64,000 nt of DNA. Origin: Cherax quadricarinatus. Taxonomy: Eukaryota > Arthropoda > Malacostraca > Decapoda > Parastacidae. The position numbers and the translations under genes were made by a program. The stretch spans positions 18,859,943-18,923,942 of the forward strand of contig NC_091369.1 of assembly GCF_038502225.1 (NCBI RefSeq), given 5' to 3'. Below are positions 19,582-30,247 of the stretch, piece by piece. The notes under the pieces are model-generated. The model had not been told where the DNA came from. It ran no database searches and was given only the letters and a program-made list of their open reading frames with translations. Position 1 is the stretch's first letter; each line of letters starts with the position of its first letter.

Positions 19582-20645
19582 TCACTTTTTCCAGACTGCA
19601 CTCATAGAGGAAGCAGAGGTGATGGTGGAAACATAATCTCGCCAGCAAGTGCGTTTAACGTCACGGATAACACGGCGAGTGACTGGACGCTTCTGCTTAA
19701 AATCAAGAAGTCTCTCATCGGTTCTATTGTACCGGTACCTGCCCCATGCAGCGCGTTTCAAACGTACTGCACGAGCACAAGCAGGAGACCACCAAAGCAC
19801 GCACTTCTGAGAATGTCTGCCTAAAGTCTGGGGTATAGAATGAGAAGCTGTGGTTAAAACTGACGTCGAGAAGAGGTGTAGGAGCTCATCAATGGAGGAT
19901 GAAGAAGGAACCTCACTAAAAGCAGTGAGGTGCGAGTAAAGGTCCCAATTTGCCCAATCAAATTGCCAGTGAGGGCTATGGAAAGGTGGTGAATATGAAG
20001 GAGAAGTAAGAATGATTGGAAAATGATCGCTGTCAGGTAAGTCCGGTAGACCAGACCAGGCATAGTCTAGTGCAGTGGAGGAAGAGCAGACCGATAGAGC
20101 GATGCAAGAGAGGGTATGAGTACGAGGATCAAAATGGGTGAGAGTACCCATATTTAAAACATGGAGGGGGTGAGAGGCGAGAAAAGTCTCCAACTGGATG
20201 CCACGTGAGTCACAATGAGACCCTCCAAGAGGAAATGGTGGGCATTAAAATTGCCAAGTAACAGAAGTGGTGGTGGTAAGGATGAAACAAGAAAGGCAAA
20301 ATCTGGGATAGAAAATGCCCGAGGAGAGAGATATAGAGAACATACTGTAAACCACTTATTCAAGTGGATACGGGCTGTAGTGTAATGCAGCGAGGTATGG
20401 ACAAATAGTTGTGAGTATGAAATATCATTGCGTAGAAGAAGGGCACTTTCATTAAAGGTCCCATCAGAGAAAGGATACGAAGACAATAAATTATAGCCTG
20501 AGATAGGTTGGAAAACAGCTGAGTGTAATTTTGGTTCTTGTAAGCAAACACCAACAGGGTAAAACTTGGAAAGCAACATCTGAAGCTCACCCCAATTACC
20601 CCTGAGGCCGCAGATATTCCACTGTAAATAGGCCATGATTGCCAA
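19582..20645 (-). pseudogene. APE-type endonuclease of the I-like LINE ORF2
   Basis: From 20645 the minus strand reads LQWNICGLRGNWGELQMLL, VCLQEPK (catalytic E), LLLGNFNAHH and, further on, DYAWSGLPDLPDSDHFPI (SDH motif), in three frames separated by frameshifts near 20190 and 20640. It begins ORF2. LGNFN replaces the usual GDFN, so a key Asp is changed. Confidence 0.75.
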
Positions 20646-20689
20646 TGAGGAAAATACCAGGAATCCATAGGGAAGGGCACCTACGCACT

Positions 20690-22567
20690 AGAGGGGTTAA
20701 AAAAGTCAATGTGCAGTGGCATTGGAAGATGTTCAAGCAGCGAAGGAACGGAGCATTGTGAGGAATGGAGTTGTGGAGACGGAGGAGAGAGAAGAGAAGG
20801 AACAGGAGGTGGATCAGTGTCCATTGAAGGTTTAGTCTCTGCAATATATTCTGAAATGGCTTCAAGTGTTTCTGATTTCAAGGACATATGGGAGACAATA
20901 TTGGAGGTAGAAGGAGGAGGGTGAGTAAAGATGGGGACAGTAATGGACTATACCAAAGTACCGGGGGATGAAAAAGTGTAGGGGACTGGAGAAGAAGTGT
21001 GGGAGGGGACAGAAGAGGCAGAAGCCTGGGAGGCGGCAGAAGAGGGAGAAACTTGGGAGGGGATGGGGGTGGAAGGCACAGTACGAGGAGGAGGGTGAAC
21101 CTCCACACTTGTAACAGAGCCAGAGAGAGGGGAAGAACTAGGCACAGAGACTGGAAAGGTAAAATGTGGAGGTGGAAGAAGGGAAGGAGGGGGCAAAGAT
21201 GATTTGAGGAATGGGAATTTTTTGGACTTCTGAGAAGTAAAGGGGTGATTGGTATAAGCTGTCATACGAGCTCCTGTCGATACCGGGGCTTGTGAGGAAG
21301 GATGCAAAGATGTGAGAACAGACTGAGGTGCTGTAGTAGGGGCGTCAGAGCCCAGAACAGCAAAGGAATTAGATACCGGAGTGGCTATGGGAGGGGTAAC
21401 CACAGAGGAGGCTGCAGACGATGGGACCCCAGAAGTGGGGGGACGTTTTGAAACACGAGAATAAGAAACACGGGGTAGTCTCCCTTGGAGGTGGAGATGA
21501 GAAACTGCTATAGCATAAGGAAGACCTTATGCCTCTTTGAGGCAACGGATTTCATCCTCATTTAAGTAGACCTGGCAACAGTGAGAGTATGAAGGGTGAG
21601 CCTCATGACAATTAAGGCAAGAGGGAGGTCGACTGCAAGATGTATTAGAATGGTCGTCGGCACAAAAGACTGGGCATTCAGCTATAGATCTGCAATATTT
21701 TGCTGGGTGACCAAAACGCCAGCAATTTCTACACTGTTGCGGCGTAGGGATCATCTTTCGAACTTGTAACCGATGTCCCGAACATAAACAGAGGATGGGA
21801 GTTCATGGTTGTCGAAAGTTAATAGAGCCACATTGCAAGGGTATCGTCTCCGAGCACGGGCAGGAAGGACATAAGTGACTACTTTGAGGATTGGGAGATC
21901 CTGGATTTCCAGCTGTTCAAGAAAGTCATTGCCACATGTCTCGAAATTCTGTTGGATTATGGTATGAGGCAGAATGACAGTACCACTACAAGAATTGAGA
22001 GAAAGATGTTTTTCAATAGTGATAGGAGTAGTATCGATATGCGAAAGGAAAGAAAGATCATAAGCTTGGGTAGCTTGAGAGCATGAAATGAAATATCTCT
22101 ACCAACATGGCATAGGAGCGCTTTGCCAATACTATGGTCGGAAAGATAGGCAGTAGAAGAAGTCGATCTTAAAGTAACGAATTTAGTCCATTGTGTGGTC
22201 CTAAACCGAGAGTGGAGAGAGAGTGCATGACGTGTCGGTCTTTTCCGAGTAGAATGGGAAGGTAATGAAGTAATATCATCAGGAGATTGTCGTTGGTGTT
22301 TAGAAGTGGGACCAGAGTTGGTCCGACGTGGGACAGGCTGGTGATTCGAGAGGCCGGAAGCATAGTCAAAGGAGAGCGAAGGTCAGACAAATCCAAGGAG
22401 TCAGTCAAATCCACGGTACCTGAAGTGGGTGATGAAACAGCACCAGCAAGAGGTACAGGGGCCTTAGGAGTGTCTAAAGAGTGGTCAAAAGAAGAGGCGA
22501 GGTCAGAACGGGGTACGGTAACAAGAAGGGGCCCAGGGGTAGCAGAGTCATGGATTGGGAACTCCAT
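20690..22567 (-). pseudogene. ORF1 (gag-like) of the I-like LINE
   Basis: It starts near ATG 22567 (MEFPIHDSATPGP), with a Ser/Pro-rich N-terminus. About 21754-21560 encodes three CCHC-type knuckles: CRNCWRFGHPAKYC, CPVFCADDHSNTSC and CLNCHEAHPSYSHC. A Pro/Ser-rich C-terminal part follows (21403-20880). Several frameshifts separate the segments. Zinc-knuckle ORF1 proteins bind element RNA in I and jockey-type LINEs. Confidence 0.7.
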
Positions 22568-23337
22568 GGTTAGGTTACTTCTTTCTTTTTGTTTTTAAGA
22601 AAAAACAAGAAAGAAGAAAATAAAAATAAAAAAAGAATAAAAAAAAACGGGGGACTGGGGAGGGATAGTTCCTAGGAGGAATAAAAGGGCCAGAAATCTC
22701 CCTCTGCGCCCAAGAGGACATCAGCACCACAAGTAGCACAGATGCAGCATGGAACCCGTGCCATACCCTACCCTTCATGCCAGTAAACCAGCAATCCCGG
22801 ATAGCAACCTCACATCTGCCGAGCTACCTTGGTGGACAAAAGAGAGCATGGCCGGATATCCACCACAAAGCATACCTCCTTTGGCCATCACTCTCGGAAT
22901 CCAAAAGGTGGCTTTCAGAGATACACCCATCACCCGAAAGACACCCAAAGCCACCCTCCGGGATACTGGAGAGGGATCGGGACATCCCCAGGCGATCCAG
23001 ATTCCACGGCAAACTATGCCACCGCCAAGAACCTCAATGGAATGGGATGGACCCCGGTACCCTTTCCCCTACCTAGGAACTTGTGCGCCGGTGGGAAAAA
23101 TCCCGAAGGTCAAAAGAGGAAGAGCAAAAGGGAGGGGTAGGGAGGAGGAGGAGGAGGAGGAGGAGGAGGAGGAGGAGGAGGAGGAGGAGGAAAGGAAAAA
23201 TGGGAGGATGGGGAGGATGGGATAGGGAAGAGGGGATTGGGGGGTAATTAGGTTCGGTCTGAGGAAGGAGACCAACAGGTCTAATTCTTCATACCAAGAG
23301 CCTCTTCACCATGCCAAGGAGCCCCCCTTGAAGTGGA
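22568..23337 (-). other. 5' leader of the I-like LINE with (GGA)n tract
   Basis: Upstream of ORF1 on the minus strand lies about 770 bp of leader. It includes AT-rich 22590-22650, moderately GC-rich sequence and a (GGA)n run at 23140-23192. The outermost bases (CTTCAAGG...TCCTTGGCATGGTGAAGAGG) resemble the 5' end of the shorter element at 26790-28184. Overlapping small ORFs, including a poly-Glu one, are not genes. Confidence 0.6.
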
Positions 23338-24571
23338 GATGAGGGAATAAATAGCGACATAAGCAAATTTGCTGATGACACCAATATAGACCATTCAGTT
23401 CATTCTAACGAGGACATTAGAGCATTCCACAATGATTTGAATAGAATGATGCAGTGGTCGGAAGAAGTGGCAGACAGCTTAATATAGACAAATGCAAAGT
23501 TCTAAATGTTGGACAGGAAAATAACCATGCCACACATGAACTAAATAATGTAGATCTTAATATTACTGATTGCAAAAAGGATTTACGAGTTCTGGTTAGC
23601 AGTAATCTAAAACCAACAGTGCATAAATATTTGCAATAAAGCTAGCAGAATCCTTGGCTTCATATCAAGAAGAATTAATAATAGAAGTCCTCAGGTTGTT
23701 CAACTTTATTTAGATTATGCTGTACAGTTCTGGTCACCGTGTTACAGAATGGATATAAATGCACTGGAAAACTTACAGAGGACGATGACAAAGTTGATCC
23801 AATGTATCAGAAATCTTTCCTATGACGATAGACTGAGGGCCCTGAATCTGCACTCTCTAGAAAGGCATAGAATTTGTGGGGTGTGGCATGCAAAGAGCAT
23901 GTAACCTTTATTTGGAGTATGTCCACATTCTCACATAAACTATCTCCCCAACCAGCGAACCAGGCACTAAGGGTATGACGATCCACTGGGGCCCTATCGT
24001 CAGATCAGTACCTAGGTCCAGCCAATCATAATGTGCATCTGGCAATTGTGAAGGTAACGTGGTTACCACTCACGTTTTCACCCTTTTCATTTTCACTCTG
24101 CTGCTGGTTGAAATACAGTTCTCTCTTGTCTCTTGGTTGCTGTTTTGCCTTGACTACCGTGGCGTGCAGTAATACCTATTTGCTGTACGTAGCGTATATA
24201 GTGTACATACTTCTGTTTATACTTGAAGGAAAATACAATTCAAAGATTTTAGCTGTGTTTATTTCACTCCAAGTTCCCTTTACGCCCAGGATAATGGCCC
24301 ATAATTACCTGGGTCATAATAGGGGGATATGATTGAGATACATAAATGGAAAACTGGAATTAATCAAGAGATGTAAATAATGTGCTAATAATAGTTAGCC
24401 AAGACAGGACTCACAGAAATGGCTTCAAGTTGGAAAACTTCAGATTCAGGAAGGATATAGGAAAGTAATGGTTTGGTAATAGAGTTGTTGATGAGTGGAA
24501 CTCCAGAGTAAAGTTATAGAGGCTGAAACGTTGTGTAGTTTTAAAAATAGGCTAGATAAATACACGAGTGG
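23338..24571 (+). mobile_element. CR1 LINE, RT thumb and C-terminus (right segment)
   Basis: Resumes the CR1 frame: NSDISKFADDTN, then LNRMMQWSEE, a missing stretch, ASRILGFISRRINNRSPQ, FWSPCYRMDINALENLQR, LSYDDRLRALNLHSLERHR, then, after the solo LTR at 23882-24321, DMIEIHKWKTGIN and VVDEWNS, ETLCSFKNRLDKYTSGCG. The frame has stops and small shifts. This is the typical C-terminal text of CR1 elements. Confidence 0.8.
23882..24321 (+). mobile_element. Solo LTR related to the Gmr1-type element
   Basis: It begins TGTGGCATGCAAAGAGCATG and ends GGGTCATAATA, 440 bp. It shares with the 424-bp LTR the start, AACCAGCGAACCAGG, CTACCGTGG, GTGTACATA and the end pattern, but is well diverged. It interrupts the CR1 frame exactly within a G run (GGGG before, GGGGG after), consistent with a 4-5 bp target duplication. 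No internal region is present, so it arose by LTR-LTR recombination. Confidence 0.85.
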
Positions 24572-24650
24572 GTGTGGGTTTACCTGGAGTTTGCCTGGAG
24601 AGAGTTCCGGGGGTCAACGCCCCCGCGGCCCGGTCTGTGACCAGGCCTCC
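24572..24650 (-). mobile_element. 3' terminus of the hairpin-tailed LINE family
   Basis: GTTTACCTGGAGTTTGCCTGG and GGGGGTCAACGCCCCCGCGG followed by CCCGGTCTGTGACCAGGCCTCC are the reverse complement of the 3' end at 43110-43185. It is a 5'-truncated stub of about 80 bp inserted in the CR1 copy, directly beside a SINE. Confidence 0.75.
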
Positions 24651-24654
24651 TTAG

Positions 24655-24845
24655 GTCAGTGTCCCAGGATGCGACCCACACCAGTCGACTAACACCCAGG
24701 TACCCATTTTACTGATGGGGAACATAGACAACAGATGGAAAGAAACGCGTCCAATGTTTCTACTCTGGCTGGGAATCGAACCCAGGCCCTCACCGTGTGA
24801 AGCGAGAGCGTTAACCACCTGACTAGCTTCTGCTGCTAGGACAGA
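24655..24845 (-). mobile_element. tRNA-derived SINE fragment
   Basis: Contains CCAGGATGCGACCCACACCAG, CTAACACCCAGGTACCC, the B-box complement GGGAATCGAACCCAGG and the A-box region GTGAAGCGAGAGCGTTAACC. It lacks the (TTA)n or (TTATC)n tail because it abuts the LINE stub at 24572-24650. Confidence 0.8.
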
Positions 24846-24985
24846 TGCCATGCTCCTTCCTTAAGTGAATGTGACCTGACCAGACTAAGTTAGGGCATTG
24901 GTTTAACTCGATAGGAGACTTTGACCTGCCTCGCATGGGCGAGTAGGCCTGCTTCAGTGTTCCTTCTTTCTTATGTTCTTAAAAT
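24846..24985 (+). mobile_element. CR1 3' terminus with octamer tail
   Basis: Continues CR1 after the SINE: GACCTGCCTCGCATGGGC, GTAGGCCTGCTTCAGTGTTC, CTTCTTTCTTATGTTCTTA. The TTCTTATG repeats correspond to the 8-bp tail repeats that characterise CR1 elements. A second such end is at 45750-45866. Confidence 0.8.
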
Positions 24986-25118
24986 GCCAGGAGCAAGGGG
25001 CTAGTAACCACTTCTCTTGTATACATTGCTAAATTTAACAAGATAAACTTTCGTTTTTCTTTTTAGGTCATCCTGTCTCGGTGTGACACCGCCAGTTCAT
25101 TAAAAATAAAAATTTGAA

Positions 25119-25618
25119 CACCTGTCTGATACTACAACCACAATATACCCATATACCCGGTGTTTCTCTTCCTCACCATTGTCTGATACCACCACCACCA
25201 CTATATACCCTGTGTTTCTCTTCCTCACCATTGTCTGATACCACCACCACTATATACCCTGTGTTTCTCTTCCTTACCATTGTCTGATACCACTACCACT
25301 ATATACCCTGTGTTTCTCTTCCTTACCATTGTCTGATACCACCACCACTATATACCCTGTGTTTCTCTTCCTTACCATTGTCTGATACCACCACCACTAT
25401 ATACCCTGTGTTTCTCTTCCTCACCATTGTCTGATACCACTACCACTATATACCCTGTGTTTCTCTTCCTCACCATTGTCTGATACCACTACCACCACTA
25501 TATACCCTGTGTTTCTCTTCCTTACCATTGTCTGATACCACCACCACTATATACCCTGTGTTTCTCTTCCTTACCATTGTCTGATACCACCACCACTATA
25601 TACCCGGTGTTTCTCTTC
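25119..25618. repeat. Minisatellite, about 49-bp unit, about 10 copies
   Basis: The unit contains CCATTGTCTGATACCACC, ACTATATACCCTGTG and TTTCTCTTCCTTA. Copy-to-copy length changes by whole CCA triplets (ACCACCAC versus ACCACCACCAC), giving units of 46-52 bp. The first unit (25119-25175) is diverged. A single orphan unit lies at 26632-26690. Confidence 0.93.
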
Positions 25619-26631
25619 TGTGAGGGGAAAAGTTCATTAAATAGAAGTGGAAGTATGAAGAGTGGTTGTGGTAGTGTGTTGGACGGTATACTTGTTCTGT
25701 AAGGTGTGTGCATCGGTACCGCTACTACCCCACCCCCCCTCCTTTGTCCACCTGGTGGAAGTTGACGTGTGTTCCTCCAACCAGTTGACTGTCACTAGAC
25801 TTTCACCTCCATTAAGTCTGTAAGTTTCCAATCCAGTTTTTAATTACATAGAATAACGTCATCACATTTGTCCTCGTCATTTCTTGTAAAGTCGATACAT
25901 ATATCATGTGGGCGATTTCTTGAATGGTCTGTAATTTTCAATTTCTTGTTATAGCCTTGATTGTCTTCTTGGGTCATCTGACACAGGCGAGATAAGAGGA
26001 GTAGCAAAGATCTAAGCTTAGATCAGAGACAAACTCATATCTGTTCCCAAACTGGTTTCCTTCCACTCGTAAATGACACGCAGTCATCTACATACCATCC
26101 ATAAGCTGTTCTCCATTTGTCCCCCCCCCCCCCCCACCAAAATTTCATTGTGGTTCACCACTGGTGACTACTTCTTCAGACGGGTTCTCAGAGGCTCCCA
26201 GTACCTCTTTTCAGATTCTCTACTCATGTTGGGGTCACTTTCTGTTTTCTTGTCGTGTCACAAGTCACGTCGACCAGTGGCCCCCGCCCCCCCCCCTTCC
26301 TCCCTGGACATCGACACCGACTCATCGTTACAAACCATGATTCAGAGTTACATGGCCAGAACACTGGCGCGTCACCGCTACATTATTCACTTATTCATTG
26401 TGTACATATTAGCTTTGTCAGTAATTATTTATATATTACATTTTTCATTCCTGCTTCAGGTAGGATTATTTTCATGTTTGTTTTATATTCAATACAAGTT
26501 CTACATATTATTAATAAAATTGTTTATCTTGCTATGTTATCATGATTTTCAGTCTCTTAACTTCTACAAGGAGGAACTGACCTTATCAATAATCTTTGAG
26601 TCTGATAAGGTTGTGGAAGCTCCACATCTTC
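25619..26631. other. Intron 1 sequence with two poly-C runs
   Basis: No gene recognised. Poly-C tracts at about 26120-26136 and 26286-26297 are the only marked feature. A 206-aa frame spanning 26073-26693 crosses the poly-C tract and the minisatellite-like orphan, and shows no recognisable domain. Confidence 0.4.
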
Positions 26632-26690
26632 CTAACTATTGTCTAATATCACCACCATTATATACCTTCTGCTTCTCTTCCTTACCAAAA
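26632..26690. repeat. Orphan unit of the 49-bp minisatellite
   Basis: ACTATTGTCTAATATCACCACCA, TATATACCTTCTGCTTCTCTTCCTTACC matches one diverged repeat of 25119-25618 in the same orientation, 1 kb away. Confidence 0.75.
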
Positions 26691-26776
26691 TAAAAGTAAC
26701 AGGATTTAATGTGTATACAATACCACCTTCATATACATTTGTGCATCACTTTACTTGATAAACTAGTGTTTTATGA

Positions 26777-26789
26777 TATACAAACAAGA
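26777..26789. repeat. 13-bp target-site duplication, left
   Basis: TATACAAACAAGA recurs exactly at 28185-28197. Confidence 0.9.
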
Positions 26790-28184
26790 TTATTATTATT
26801 ATAATCAAAGGGAAGCACTAAACCCGTAGGATTATACAGCGCCTGGGGAGAGGATGTGGAAGGCATTCAGGGGGTTTTAGGGGCACTCAGCGCGAACGAA
26901 AAATTTTGTCGAAAAAAATTCACAAACTGAGTTAATCTTATAGAAAAATAGCTAAACTCTCTGGCAACACAATGGTACCAGAATCATTGTTCTACGACAT
27001 TCCTACAAGGAATTATGGTCATTTAAATACACCTGGGGTGACGTCACCACCCGCGACAGGTGTGCTCACCCGTCGTCAATTTTTTTTTTTTTCCGTTTTT
27101 TTTTCGTGTATTTACTGTATTATTCTTTCTAAGATAATAATTGACGATTTGGTATCATAATACAGTGGGTGGGACTTATACGTAGAGTTCCAACCAACCA
27201 GGAACCTCTCGGCACCATTTTGCTGACGTCATGGAAAATTCCAGTCTCGGGGGTGGCCGGGGAATATGGCTAAATATAACGCTATTATAGCTTCTACGGC
27301 TTATTTATCTATCACAATTGATCTAATATGACATAATAAACAATATAAATAACAAAGAAGTATGGTAAATACTCCAGAATGAATAATATATGGCATATTC
27401 CCAGAGCGCTCCATCGGGAATAATAGATTCCCATTCTCAGAGAGGGGCTTCCATTCTCTTTCTCTCACCTCCAGGGTCCTTATATTAAAGAAAACGAACA
27501 TGGTTAACTATGATATACACTCGTAATGCAGTATAAGACTGAGAAAAATGTTATTTTCTCGAAAAAAAAAAAAAAAATTGGTGGTCCGGCTGTTTCGCGG
27601 ATTATCTCGGAAGTAAGTTATTCACATATATGAGCAAACCCCTTCGTTAATAATAGCAGGAATGTAATGAAATTCACAGAGAACATAAAGGAAAGATTGT
27701 TTTACAAGCTAGTGGATCGCTTTTTGAGATATCATAATTTGTTTTTGATTTTTGTGAGGGCAAAAGTCAGATATTTGGCTGAAAGTCAAAAAACATACAA
27801 AATTTATTTTTTTAAGAATGAAGAAAGGATAAATTACAGAACGGCTATCCATTAGAAATACAGTTTAGCATTGTTTTATGCGTAGATAATGCCAAAACAA
27901 CTTCTCCAAGTCCCACTTCGACGGTACCTTGCAATATGTATGATTATTAGTAAATAATTTTTTTCTCAGTTGTTTTTTGAGCTATCTTATTGAAACTTGG
28001 TCACATTACTATTGAAAGGTGCTTCTTTACGTACAAAAAAAATGAAAGAAATCGAACGAAAAATAAAAAAAAAAAAAAGTTACCCCTGAATTCCCCCTTC
28101 AGGCTTAATTCGGGGAATTGGAGCACAGATCCAATTCCCTAAATCAAGAGCCCCTCACCAACATCAAGGAACCTTCCTGAGGGG
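26790..28184 (-). mobile_element. 1.4-kb retroelement with I-like LINE ends
   Basis: Flanked by perfect 13-bp duplications. On the minus strand it starts CCCCTCAGGAAGGTTCCTTG, close to the 5' end of the I-like LINE (about 23300-23337). It ends GGCGCTGTATAATCCTACGG, GTTTAGTGCTTCCC and TTATAATAATAAT, close to that LINE's 3' end. The 1.2 kb between matches neither ORF and has no long reading frame. It is therefore a non-autonomous derivative, or a short SINE-like element carrying an extra internal segment. Internal features: CRE-like palindromes at 27037-27048 and 27224-27231, and A/T runs at 27079-27114 and 27568-27582. Confidence 0.75.
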
Positions 28185-28198
28185 TATACAAACAAGAA

Positions 28199-29406
28199 CA
28201 TGAGTGAACATTGGTCAGTGGTGGTGTTATCATCACAGGCTGAGCCTCGTCACCAGCTAGTGAACATTGGTCAGTGGTGGTGTTATCATCACAGGCTGTG
28301 CCTCGTCACCAGCTAGTGAACATTGGTCAGTGGTGGTGTTATCATCACAGGCTGAGCCTCGTCACCAGCTAGTGAACATTGGTCAGTGGTGGTGTTATCA
28401 TCACAGCCTGAGCCTCGTCACCAGCTAATGAACATTGGTCAGTGGTGGTGTTATCATCACAGGCTGAGCCTCGTCACCAGCTAGTGAACATTGGTCAGTG
28501 GTGGTGTTATCATCACAGGCTGAGCCTCGTCACCAGCTAGTGAACATTGGTCAGTGGTGGTGTTATCATCACAGGCTGAGCCTCGTCACCAGCTAGTGAA
28601 CATTGGTCAGTGGTGGTGTTATCATCACAGGCTGAGCCTCGTCACCAGCTAGTGAACATTGGTCAGTGGTGGTGTTATCATCACAGGCTGAGCCTCGTCA
28701 CCAGCTAGTGAACATTGGTCAGTGGTGGTGTTATCATCACAGGCTGAGCCTCGTCACCAGCTAGTGAACATTGGTCAGTGGTGATGTTATCATCACAGGC
28801 TGAGCCTCGTCACCAGCTAGTGAACATTGGTCAGTGGTGGTATCATCATCACAGGCTGAGCCTCGTCACCAGCTAGTGAACATTGGTCAGTGGTGGTGTT
28901 ATCATCACAGGCTGAGCCTCGTCACCAGCTAGTGAACATTGGTCAGTGGTGGTGTTATCATCACAGGCTGAGCCTCGTCACCAGCTAGTGAACATTGGTC
29001 AGTGGTGGTGTTATCATCACAGGCTGAGCCTCGTCACCAGCTAGTGAACATTGGTCAGTGGTGGTGTTATCATCACAGGCTGAGCCTCGTCACCAGCTAG
29101 TGAACATTGGTCAGTGGTGGTGTTATCATCACAGGCTGAGCCTCGTCACCAGCTAGTGAACATTGGTCAGTGGTGATGTTATCATCACAGGCTGAGCCTC
29201 GTCACCAGCTAGTGAACATTGGTCAGTGGTGGTGTTATCATCACAGGCTGAGCCTCGTCACCAGCTAGTGAACATTGGTCAGTGGTGGTGTTATCATCAC
29301 AGGCTGAGCCTCGTCACCAGCTAGTGAACATTGGTCAGTGGTGGTGTTATCATCACAGGTCAGTGGTGGTGTTATCATCACAGGCTGAGCCTCGTCACCA
29401 GCTAGT
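28199..29406. repeat. Minisatellite, 56-bp unit, about 21 copies
   Basis: The unit starts TGAACATTGGTCAGTGG and contains TTATCATCACAGGCTGAGCC and TCGTCACCAGCTAG. It is highly homogeneous: only scattered single changes (GAGCC/GTGCC, GGTG/GATG). The last unit has a small internal duplication of the GGTCAGTGG...CACAG part at 29334-29378. High identity suggests recent expansion. Intron 1. Confidence 0.97.
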
Positions 29407-30247
29407 ATTTTTACTGAAAATGCAGTAGAAATAATAATTTATTTTTTAAATTAAAAAGAATATATAATAAATAGTTCACATGTACAAAAACCATTCTGAA
29501 AATTAATTTTGCAGGAGTGAATTGGACAAAATAACCTTAGCGCCATCATGATCCTTTAACTCAACAATAACAAAACATGCTGCTAACCTGAGCAGTTTTT
29601 CTTGGCTTTACAATTATTTTTTTTTCTTTACATTTCTTGGGAAAGCTTCCACTCATTTAGTGGTCAACAGTAATTACAAAGAAGAAATCACAAGTTAAAT
29701 TTTAAAAATTATATTCCACATACGAATGTTTTCTGACAATTTAAGTGGAAATTCACATTCGTCATTAACAAGAATTCATATTAGTGTTAAGCAAATAATT
29801 TTAATTCTCTATAAACCTCTAAAGTATTGACATGAGCCACTTAATTATTACACCATCAACCATGTACAGTAATACCTTCATAAGCAGTTAAGTTCTTGTT
29901 TATTCTATGCACAGAGAAGCACGAAGTCCTTGGTAGTGCTAAAGGAATGTAAGAGGCGAGTTTATTTTGAGCTCATAGAGACGATTTGGCCTTGAAGGTT
30001 GGCTGGGGGAGCGGGGGGGGAGAACAGATTTACTCTGGGTCGAGGGAAGGAGTTTAGTTGTTACACTTGGTGCCTCTGATGGAATGTAATACAGTAATAT
30101 TACCTCTGAATTCTTCCTATTAAAGGCTTAGGTTAGCATCGGATGATCAACTTCACTCCAACAGCACATTAAATCATAAAAGCCACTTGTCTCCTCTTAT
30201 CTCACATGCTCATGTATGCTTTCTGGAAGTCTAAGCCCCTCACAAGC
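29407..30247. other. Intron 1 sequence, AT-rich
   Basis: No gene or repeat family recognised. A G run is present at 30010-30021. Confidence 0.4.

Larger units (their letters stand above)
16606..23337 (-). mobile_element. Near full-length I-like LINE (6.7 kb)
   Basis: Minus-strand order from 5' (23337) to 3' (16606): a GC-rich leader with a (GGA)n tract, ORF1 with zinc knuckles, an APE endonuclease, RT with YVDD, RNase H, a C-terminal Cys/His domain and a (TAA)-type tail. This EN-RT-RNaseH plan with the RT-connection text SWGADRRTLLRLH fits the I clade. It is flanked by an 11-bp target duplication in a CR1 copy. Frameshifts, a small insertion and a local duplication make it non-functional. 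Confidence 0.8.

Noticed and set aside
22749..23275. Overlapping 60-158 aa ORFs, one with a poly-Glu end
   Set aside because: They lie in the non-coding 5' leader and (GGA)n tract of the I-like LINE.
26073..26693. 206-aa plus-strand ORF
   Set aside because: It runs through a poly-C tract and an orphan minisatellite unit and has no recognisable domain; composition suggests chance.
28199..29406. CRISPR-like regular repeats (also 13919-15205, 25119-25618 and 62811-64000)
   Set aside because: Whole units are repeated without unique spacers, in a eukaryotic intron or intergenic context; they are minisatellites.
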